This document shows, piece by piece, positions 25,811 through 31,391 of a stretch of DNA of 31,391 nt; positions within the stretch are counted from its first letter, which is position 1, and the number at the start of each line of letters is the position of its first letter. The DNA lies in the NCBI GenBank assembly GCA_900322025.1, contig ONYJ01000179.1, forward strand, positions 1-31,391, in the 5' to 3' direction. The notes under the pieces were generated by a model. It ran no database searches, was not told the origin of the DNA, and saw only the letters and a list, made by a program, of their open reading frames with translations. Position numbers and translations under genes: made by a program. The stretch is from an uncultured Bacteroidales bacterium. GTDB taxonomy: Bacteria; Bacteroidota; Bacteroidia; Bacteroidales; UBA932.

Positions 25811-27225
25811 GAAGCCTGATGGCCAAGAGAGTATAAGCAGAACTTAAAGACAATGCCCCCACCCTCTCTGGAGAATGCCGCTATATTGCCCCTATGAAAC
25901 ATTACTGCATTCTTTACTATTGCAAGGCCTAAGCCGGTGCCTCCGGTTTTTCTTGTACGCCCCTTATCTATCCTGTAGAACCTCTCAAATATTCTGTTCA
26001 AAGATTCTTCCGGTACACCTCTTCCGCTATCGGAGAAAGTAAAGTTGATTTTATAGCCACCCTCGCCTGCCACCTGCTCAATACCACCTGCAAGGGTAAC
26101 TGTTATATTCTGCCCGCCATGCTCTATTGAATTATCTATAAGATTTTTGAACAGAGAATATATCAAATCGTAACTGCCATAGAGTTTAAGTTCGCTACTG
26201 AGCCTGCTTTCAAATGCTATATTGGAAGCTTCCAACTTATAGCCTATTTCATCCAAAATAGCTTCTATACATTTGTTTATGTTTACCTCAGATAACTTAT
26301 ACAGTTGAGTGGATGAACCTTGCTCTGAAGCCTCATCTAACTTGTTTAGAGTAGCAACCTCTCCCACCAGTTCAGAAAGCCTCACGGCTTGTGAATATGC
26401 CTTTGAAACAAACTTACGCATCTGTGGCTCAGGCATATCCTCCGAACTGATAATAGTTTCTAAATAAGCCCTTATTCCCGTTAGAGGAGTCTTTAACTCA
26501 TGAGCTATGTTATGGCTCAGTTGCTGCTTATATCTCTTAGCCTCTTCCAACTGGCTGAAAGTGGAGGCTATTTCCCTTCCCACATCACCAAGCTCATCGT
26601 TACCAAACTCTATATCAGATAAACTTTTGCTGTTGTGCTTTATTGCAGATATCAATTCGCTATAGGTGCTCACAGGTTTGGATAAGCGGCGAAGAATATA
26701 GATAAAAGAAAAAATTAGAGCTGTCAGCAATATCACAATAAGAATAAAATACGTATCGTCTTCTACCCGTGCAGGGCGGAGTATCTTAAACTTTGAGTAA
26801 GTTCTTATATAGTAATCGTCTATTTTCTTAGCAAAGAAAAGATACTCTGTATCCGACTCCAATACAGAAGCTCTCAGTGCGCTGCCTTCTCCAGAGGCAT
26901 GAGCATTTACTATTTCTGTTGCAGATGCTATATTGTCTGGTACGGATATATCTGCCTGTCTCGAATCGTATATCACATCGCCCAAAGTATCGGCCAAAGT
27001 AAATCCTATGCCTCTGTCCAAGATAAGAGTCTGAGCCTTTTTACCCATTGCCAAACTGTCGGTAATCTGAGAAACAGCGGTTTTCAATTCCTGCTGTAAT
27101 GTAGAAATGCTGTAACCTCGGCTCTGTCTGGATGAATACAACACAAAGAACAAGACCAATAAAACCAACAGAATCAGCAAGTAAATTACAAGCCTATACC
27201 GATATTTCAACTTGAGTTTTTCCAT
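25807..27225 (-). CDS. Sensor histidine kinase
   Basis: 472 residues from ATG 27225 (an ATG at 27258 would overlap the regulator gene and add 11 residues before a good start, MEKLKLKYRYRLVIYLL). Layout: first membrane helix at about 9-32, periplasmic sensor of about 125 residues, second helix (TYFILIVILLTALIFSFIYIL), HAMP-like linker, phosphoacceptor H242 in NIAHELKTPLTG, N-box LIDNSIEHG, G1 DSGRGVPEE, F-box FERFYRIDKGRTR and G2 GGTGLGLAIVKN. It is an intact membrane kinase, and its partner regulator ends 8 bases before it. The sensor region has no recognisable ligand domain, so the signal is unknown. Confidence 0.92.
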   Translation of the reverse strand: MEKLKLKYRYRLVIYLLILLVLLVLFFVLYSSRQSRGYSISTLQQELKTAVSQITDSLAMGKKAQTLILDRGIGFTLADTLGDVIYDSRQADISVPDNIASATEIVNAHASGEGSALRASVLESDTEYLFFAKKIDDYYIRTYSKFKILRPARVEDDTYFILIVILLTALIFSFIYILRRLSKPVSTYSELISAIKHNSKSLSDIEFGNDELGDVGREIASTFSQLEEAKRYKQQLSHNIAHELKTPLTGIRAYLETIISSEDMPEPQMRKFVSKAYSQAVRLSELVGEVATLNKLDEASEQGSSTQLYKLSEVNINKCIEAILDEIGYKLEASNIAFESRLSSELKLYGSYDLIYSLFKNLIDNSIEHGGQNITVTLAGGIEQVAGEGGYKINFTFSDSGRGVPEESLNRIFERFYRIDKGRTRKTGGTGLGLAIVKNAVMFHRGNIAAFSREGGGIVFKFCLYSLGHQAS

Positions 27226-27233
27226 CTGGCAGA

Positions 27234-28019
27234 CTAAAGAGCAGGAGCCTGTAAACAATATCCGAATCCAGATCTGTTATGAATAAGATTCTGAGCCTCA
27301 CCTAACTTCTTACGCAATCTCGCAATATGTACATCTACCGTTCTTTGCAAAACCAATGTATCGCCTTTCCAAACGCATTTCAGTATTTCTTCTCTGGAGA
27401 ACAGCTTGCCGGCTCCTTTAGCCAAGAGTAAAAGAATTTCCATCTCTTTTTTTGTCAGGTAAACCTCTTCATTCTCCACAAACACCTGATTGGTGGATAC
27501 TTCTATAACTAAACATCCAAAATCAAAGCGGTCTGCACTCTGCGTTGGCACTTCTGCCTGTGTTGTTACATTTTCTTTGATTCCTACATTCCGCCATTCA
27601 GGGGCCACAGCCGAATCTTCTTTTTGCTTACGCATACTGCTTCTTGCCAACACAGCCCCTACTCGTGCCACCACCTGATTTACAGAAAAAGGCTTTGATA
27701 TGTAATCGTCGCAGCCGATATTAAAGCCTTTAAGCACATCTTCTTCCGTATCTAAGGCAGTAATAAAAATTATAGGGATATTGTTTTTGTAATCTTCTCT
27801 CAGCAATTTAGCTAACCTAAGACCGCTTATTCCTCCAAGCATTATATCCAAAAGAAGGAGATCGTACTTTTCAGAAGATAAGACAGATAAGGCTTCTTCA
27901 GAGCTCAGAACGGTTTTTACGCCATAATCTGCTTTTTCGAGATTGTATTGCAGTATTTCGCAAATATCTTCCTCATCATCTACGATGAGTATATTGGCTT
28001 TTCTTGTAATATCGCCCAT
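27234..28019 (-). CDS. OmpR-family response regulator
   Basis: 261 residues. The receiver domain has D14/D15, the phosphorylated D58 in LLLLDIM, T87 and K109 (SKPF). A winged-helix DNA-binding domain fills the C-terminus (LTKKEMEILLLLAKGAGKLFSR, then VWKGDTLVLQRTVDVHIARLRKKL). The linker (about residues 122-165) is roughly 40 residues, longer than usual for PhoB/OmpR, with a Gln/Thr/Val-rich stretch. It is first in the two-gene unit with the sensor kinase. A -7 element lies 22 bases upstream. Confidence 0.93.
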   Translation of the reverse strand: MGDITRKANILIVDDEEDICEILQYNLEKADYGVKTVLSSEEALSVLSSEKYDLLLLDIMLGGISGLRLAKLLREDYKNNIPIIFITALDTEEDVLKGFNIGCDDYISKPFSVNQVVARVGAVLARSSMRKQKEDSAVAPEWRNVGIKENVTTQAEVPTQSADRFDFGCLVIEVSTNQVFVENEEVYLTKKEMEILLLLAKGAGKLFSREEILKCVWKGDTLVLQRTVDVHIARLRKKLGEAQNLIHNRSGFGYCLQAPAL

Positions 28020-28035
28020 AACCTAGCTTCCTTTA

Positions 28036-28067
28036 TTTGACAAAAGTACGCAATTTTATTAACTTCG
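28036..28067 (+). promoter_or_regulatory. Possible folE promoter
   Basis: TTTG at 28036-28039, 20 bases, TAACTTCG at 28060-28067 (one mismatch to TAnnTTTG). It overlaps the divergent promoter of the response regulator, so the two may interfere. Confidence 0.4.
28041..28048 (-). promoter_or_regulatory. Possible -7 element for the two-component operon
   Basis: On the minus strand TACTTTTG (28048-28041) matches TAnnTTTG. No TTG is found at the usual upstream distance, so support is partial. It would give a leader of about 15 bases. Confidence 0.4.
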
Positions 28068-28098
28068 TGCCCTAATAAAACCAGATGATGTTTATATC

Positions 28099-28698
28099 AT
28101 GAGTTACAAGAAGAAAGATTTGTTTACTCCGGAAACTACTCAAAAGTTAGGAGAGCATTATAAAGAAATCCTGAAACTATTGGGAGAAAATACAGAAAGA
28201 GAAGGTTTGCTTAAAACACCGGAAAGAGTAGCCAAGAGTATGCAGTTTCTCACCCACGGTTATCAGGTAGATCCTGTTGCCATACTAAAAGGAGCCATGT
28301 TCAAAGAAGAGTACCAGCAAATGGTTATCGTAAAAGATATAGAACTATATTCTCTATGCGAACATCATCTGCTGCCGTTCTACGGAAAAGCCCATGTTGC
28401 CTACATTCCTAACGGATATATTACAGGCCTCAGCAAAATCCCAAGGGTTGTAGATGCCTTTGCACGCCGCCTGCAAGTACAAGAGAGATTAACAGTACAG
28501 ATAAGAGACTGTATTCAAAAAACTCTTAAACCGTTAGGAGTGGCTGTTGTTATAGAAGCAGCCCACATGTGCATGCAAATCAGAGGAGTACAAAAACAGA
28601 ACTCGGTTACCACCACCTCTGCTTTTACCGGAGCTTTTCTTAACAACCGCAAAACCAGAGAAGAATTCCTGGGGTTGATAGGAACATCGCTCCACTAA
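28099..28698 (+). CDS. folE: GTP cyclohydrolase I
   Basis: A 199-residue zinc enzyme that opens GTP to dihydroneopterin triphosphate, the first step of folate and pterin synthesis. Zinc ligands are C87 and H90 in CEHHLLPF and C158 in HMCMQIRG. TPERVAKSMQFLTHGY, GLSKIPRVVDAFARRLQVQE and the closing TTSAFTGAF are the standard blocks of the homodecameric family. The length is normal for the bacterial type I enzyme. The futalosine hydrolase gene follows after 77 bases, so co-transcription is possible but not certain. Confidence 0.96.
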   Translation: MSYKKKDLFTPETTQKLGEHYKEILKLLGENTEREGLLKTPERVAKSMQFLTHGYQVDPVAILKGAMFKEEYQQMVIVKDIELYSLCEHHLLPFYGKAHVAYIPNGYITGLSKIPRVVDAFARRLQVQERLTVQIRDCIQKTLKPLGVAVVIEAAHMCMQIRGVQKQNSVTTTSAFTGAFLNNRKTREEFLGLIGTSLH

Positions 28699-28775
28699 GA
28701 GAAAGACCTGCCTAAAGCCTTGTCAGAGCCATATAATTGAAGGAAAACACATCGAGAAAAACATAAAAACAGTTC

Positions 28776-29483
28776 ATGAGAATTTTAATTTGCGCTGCAG
28801 AACAAGAAGAGTTGAATTGTGCTATTCAGGCTCTTAGACTATATGAGAGCAAGATTGCAGGAAAAGCTCAGATAGATTTCATGCTTACCGGCATAGGAAT
28901 AGCCTCTGCCTGTTACAGAATAACAAAAAAGTTAGTGGAAGCAGAGGCGGAGGGAAGGAAGTATTCCCTTGCCATCAACATAGGAATTGCCGGAAGTTTC
29001 GATTTGGAGAAGCTTCCTGTGGGCAGTGCTGCGCTTATAGAAAAAGAATATTTCGGAGATTTAGGCTTTATGACAGCCTCCGGTTTCCTAACCTTATTCG
29101 ATTCTAAAACATTAGATTCCAACCTTTTCCCCTTCAAAGAAGGAGCTTTGGAAATGCTGCCGCTTTCGGAGTATTTCAATAACATAGCCTCCACCTACAA
29201 AAGGGCAACAGGAGTTACGGTACAAACAGTCTCTGGCAACAGCCAAATGTTTACCAACCTCGTAAACAGATACTCAGCCGAAGTAGAAAGCATGGAGGGC
29301 GCCGCATTCTTCTATATTTGCCTCAACGAACATGTGCAGTTTATGGAATTAAGAAGCATATCAAACAAGGTTGGAGAATCCGATGTATCTAAGTGGGATA
29401 CGCCTAAAGCCTTAGAAGCCCTTAAAGAAGCATGCAAAGAATTCTTCAGACAGTTTACAGAAAACCAGCACATAAACCATTAA
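28776..29483 (+). CDS. mqnB: Futalosine hydrolase (menaquinone synthesis)
   Basis: 235 residues of the purine nucleoside phosphorylase/MTA nucleosidase (PNP_UDP) fold. Features are MRILICAAEQEELN at the start, MLTGIGIASACYRITKKL, INIGIAGSFDL, VESMEGAAFFY (the glutamate contacts the ribose) and RSISNKVGESDVSKWDTPKAL near the end. This last block distinguishes futalosine hydrolase from MTA/SAH nucleosidase in my recall. It would release hypoxanthine or adenine from (aminodeoxy)futalosine. The other mqn genes are not in the window. Alternative: a related nucleosidase of unknown substrate. Confidence 0.8.
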   Translation: MRILICAAEQEELNCAIQALRLYESKIAGKAQIDFMLTGIGIASACYRITKKLVEAEAEGRKYSLAINIGIAGSFDLEKLPVGSAALIEKEYFGDLGFMTASGFLTLFDSKTLDSNLFPFKEGALEMLPLSEYFNNIASTYKRATGVTVQTVSGNSQMFTNLVNRYSAEVESMEGAAFFYICLNEHVQFMELRSISNKVGESDVSKWDTPKALEALKEACKEFFRQFTENQHINH

Positions 29484-29496
29484 GTCTTACTAAGCT

Positions 29497-30213
29497 ATGG
29501 ATAACATACAGAATATTGCAGAAGAAGTTATCAGAATAGAAAACCTTACCAAACGATACATTTTAGGCACCCAACAGGTAAATGCCTTAGATGGAGTATC
29601 TCTGTCTATAAAAAGAAATGACTATCTGGCAATTATGGGGCCTTCCGGAAGCGGTAAATCTACCATGATGAATATTCTCGGTTGCCTTGATACCCCAACC
29701 AGTGGCAAATATATACTCGGCGGCACAGATGTCAGCCAGATGCAAGATAGTGAGCTGGCAGATGTAAGAAACAAGCAGATTGGCTTTGTATTCCAGTCTT
29801 TCAACCTACTGCCAAGATACAGCGCATTGGAAAATGTAGCCCTCCCGCTTATCTATTGCGGAACCCCAGAAAAAGAAAGAATAGAACTGGCTTCCAATGC
29901 ATTAGAAACAGTTGGTCTGTCAGACAGAAAAAATCATAAGCCAAGCGAGCTCTCCGGAGGTCAAAGACAAAGAGTAGCCATAGCCAGAGCTATCATAAAT
30001 AACCCCACAATAATACTTGCAGACGAACCCACAGGAAATTTAGATACAAAAACAAGTATCGAGATAATGAGTATCTTTGAAAAAATACATAAGCAAGGCA
30101 ATACTATTATACTGGTTACTCACGAAGAAGATATATCACGCTTTGCACATAGAATAGTACGCCTCAGAGACGGTAAAATAGAGAGCGATACGCAACACCA
30201 TCAAAATCAATAA
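29497..30213 (+). CDS. ABC transporter ATP-binding protein (MacB/LolD-type)
   Basis: A 238-residue ATPase with textbook motifs: Walker A GPSGSGKST (48-56), Q-loop FVFQSFNLLPRYSALENV, signature LSGGQRQRVAIARAI, Walker B ILADEPTGNLD and H-loop LVTHEED. The LLPRYSALENVALPLIY block and EPTGNLD are usual for the MacB/LolD/FtsE group, which drives lipoprotein release or mechanotransmission exporters. No partner permease is next to it: the neighbours are mqnB (13 bases before) and the adenosyltransferase (21 bases after). The partner must lie elsewhere. Confidence 0.9.
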   Translation: MDNIQNIAEEVIRIENLTKRYILGTQQVNALDGVSLSIKRNDYLAIMGPSGSGKSTMMNILGCLDTPTSGKYILGGTDVSQMQDSELADVRNKQIGFVFQSFNLLPRYSALENVALPLIYCGTPEKERIELASNALETVGLSDRKNHKPSELSGGQRQRVAIARAIINNPTIILADEPTGNLDTKTSIEIMSIFEKIHKQGNTIILVTHEEDISRFAHRIVRLRDGKIESDTQHHQNQ

Positions 30214-30234
30214 GATTCTAAATATACAGGCATT

Positions 30235-30813
30235 ATGAAGATTTATACAAAGACAGGAGATCAGGGAACAACTTCTTTGGTCGGCGGAAAGAGAGTTTTT
30301 AAGAACGACCCAAGAGTGGAAGCATACGGAGAGGCAGATGAACTCATATCTTATATTGGCCTGATAATTGCCCAAAGCGAAAACCCTGCAAATAACTCAA
30401 AAACAGCTGTTCAGATTCGTAAAGACCTGTTAGAGATACAGAAAGTACTGATGAATATCTCTGCCTTTTTGGCTATGCCGGAAGAGGGAACCGGCAAGCA
30501 GATAACACCATTGGAAGATGCTGAACTGGATTTTTTAGAAAAGGGAATAGATGCAATGACCGGCCAGATACCCCCTCTACATTCCTTTGTAATACCGGGG
30601 GGGCCTATTCAGGCAGCCACCTGCCATGTTGCAAGATGTGTTTGCAGAAGAGTAGAAAGACGCTGCATTAACATTCACTCTATAGACGAGAATTTGGAAC
30701 AAAATCTTGCCAAAAGCAAAAAGTATCTTAACAGGCTTTCGGATTATCTGTTTACTTTGGCACGATTTTTCTGTACAATTACTAATACACCCGAAGAATT
30801 TTGGCTTCCGTAA
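30235..30813 (+). CDS. pduO: Cob(I)alamin adenosyltransferase, PduO type
   Basis: A 192-residue homotrimeric enzyme that transfers the adenosyl group of ATP to cob(I)alamin. The ATP site starts with TKTGDQGTTSL (residues 5-15), followed by RVEAYGEADEL, and the end carries VARCVCRRVERR and NRLSDYLFTLARF, all diagnostic of the PduO branch and unlike CobA/BtuR. It would supply adenosylcobalamin to the mutase at 605-2749, so the window holds both the enzyme and the cofactor step, though 28 kb apart. Three cysteines cluster in HVARCVCRRVERRCI. Confidence 0.92.
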   Translation: MKIYTKTGDQGTTSLVGGKRVFKNDPRVEAYGEADELISYIGLIIAQSENPANNSKTAVQIRKDLLEIQKVLMNISAFLAMPEEGTGKQITPLEDAELDFLEKGIDAMTGQIPPLHSFVIPGGPIQAATCHVARCVCRRVERRCINIHSIDENLEQNLAKSKKYLNRLSDYLFTLARFFCTITNTPEEFWLP

Positions 30814-30821
30814 TAGAAAAG

Positions 30822-30850
30822 TTGTAGATTAGAAAATAGTATTATATTTG
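30822..30850 (+). promoter_or_regulatory. Promoter of the DUF2795 gene
   Basis: TTG at 30822-30824, 18 bases, TATATTTG at 30843-30850. Transcription would start near 30857, leaving a leader of about 58 bases. Confidence 0.7.
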
Positions 30851-30914
30851 CAGCCTATTTACGGAAAGCAGATTTGATACGGTCTCTATCCACTTAGGTT
30901 AATTTGTAAGAAAA

Positions 30915-31136
30915 ATGTATTGGACTTTAGAACTGGCATCCAAACTTGAGGATGCACCATGGCCGGCTACAAAGAGTGAACTTCTGGACTATGCAGTCCG
31001 TTCCGGTGCTCCGGATGAGGTTATAGAAAATTTAAACGATATCGAAGACGAAGAGGAGGTTTTTGACAGCATAGAAGATTTGTGGCCAGACTACCCTAGC
31101 AAGGAAGACTTTTTCTTCAACGAGGACGAGTATTAA
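30915..31136 (+). CDS. DUF2795 family small acidic protein
   Basis: 73 residues, strongly acidic at the C-terminus. It follows the DUF2795 pattern recalled from Bacteroidota: MYWTLELASKLEDAPWPATK at the start, then ELLDYAVRSGAP, DLWPDYPSKEDFFFNEDEY at the end. The family is small and of unknown function. It has its own promoter and a strong terminator, so it is a stand-alone gene. No signal peptide is present, so it is expected in the cytoplasm. Confidence 0.88.
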   Translation: MYWTLELASKLEDAPWPATKSELLDYAVRSGAPDEVIENLNDIEDEEEVFDSIEDLWPDYPSKEDFFFNEDEY

Positions 31137-31165
31137 TAGGCTTATTTAAGCCTAAAAGATTTAAT

Positions 31166-31212
31166 ACCAGCGAGATAAGCAAATTTTATTTGTTTGTCTC
31201 GCTGGTGTTTTT
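31166..31212 (+). terminator. Intrinsic terminator of the DUF2795 gene
   Basis: ACCAGCGAGA (31166-31175) pairs exactly with TCTCGCTGGT (31197-31206), the stem can extend inward with several A-T and G-T pairs, and a G then five T follow. A separate 8-bp palindrome (31137-31154) lies just before it. Confidence 0.88.
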
Positions 31213-31326
31213 ATTGTCTTACATAGTTTGTGCTAAATCTTGGCTCGTTAGAGCCTATTTGATACAAACTTTCGGAAAATCAGCATTTTTGAAGCCTTGT
31301 TGTGAAAGAATCTCAACGAAAAAATG

Positions 31327-31334
31327 TAATTTTG
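31327..31334 (+). promoter_or_regulatory. -7 element of the right-edge gene
   Basis: TAATTTTG matches TAnnTTTG, 19 bases before the ATG at 31353. The nearest upstream TTG (31300-31302) is 24 bases away, longer than usual. Confidence 0.5.
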
Positions 31335-31352
31335 CAGCGTCAAACAGAAATA

Positions 31353-31391
31353 ATGATGACACCAGAAAAGCTAAAAGCGATTATATCGCAA
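31353..31391 (+). CDS. Start of a gene cut by the right edge
   Basis: Thirteen codons are visible, MMTPEKLKAIISQ, open to the window end; ATG at 31356 is an alternative start. This is too short to identify. A start such as peptide chain release factor 2 would be compatible, but I do not claim it. A -7 element just upstream supports a real gene. Confidence 0.45.
   Translation, partial: MMTPEKLKAIISQ

Overview
The window looks like a chromosomal segment of a Bacteroidales-type member of the Bacteroidota. The signs are several promoters of that phylum's form (-33 TTG/TTTG, 18-19 nt, -7 TATATTTG), a two-subunit methylmalonyl-CoA mutase, a large fimbrillin-like surface protein, a 5'-nucleotidase split over two genes, a DUF2795 protein, and the tdk / acidic protein / rsmI cluster. 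No rRNA, tRNA, CRISPR array, transposase, integrase or phage gene was recognised, so this reads as mostly core genome.

Layout. 1-2803: end of mutA and all of mutB, closed by an intrinsic terminator. 2823-4699: a DUF486 membrane protein and a monomeric, group B-like [FeFe] hydrogenase. 4733-7876 (minus): a ~1050-residue fimbrillin-like exported protein. 7877-8482: a gene-poor gap with an 11-C homopolymer, a hairpin, three exact 10-bp repeats and a good minus-strand promoter, which implies a long leader for the fimbrillin gene. 8483-11016: topoisomerase IV subunit B and a small PlsC-like acyltransferase. 11171-16075: an export operon (TolC, HlyD/MFP, two ABC-2 permeases) with no ATPase gene of its own. 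16164-17576: aspA with its own promoter and terminator. 17637-18230 (minus): tdk, behind a promoter region present twice. 18392-21465: an acidic low-complexity protein, rsmI and a ComEA-like helix-hairpin-helix protein, closely packed. 21693-24035: a NatA/NatB-like ABC exporter. 24129-25810: split 5'-nucleotidase, C-terminal domain gene first. 25807-28019 (minus): a sensor kinase and response regulator pair. 28099-30813: folE, futalosine hydrolase, a MacB/LolD-type ATPase and a PduO-type cobalamin adenosyltransferase. 30915-31136: a DUF2795 protein with promoter and terminator, then the first codons of another gene.

How they fit together. The mutase at the left edge needs adenosylcobalamin, and the adenosyltransferase near the right edge makes it. 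Aspartase gives fumarate, and the mutase belongs to the succinate-propionate route, so the two fit an anaerobic fumarate/succinate/propionate metabolism; the hydrogenase-like protein suits the same lifestyle. MqnB points to menaquinone synthesis by the futalosine route.

No clearly new multi-gene system was found. The points most worth a second look are the repeat-rich fimbrillin leader, the acidic insert of the 18392-19537 protein, the ATPase-less export operon with a tandem palindrome upstream, the duplicated tdk promoter region, and a short dispersed repeat upstream of both exporter loci. All calls come from reading sequence and motifs; no database search was run.
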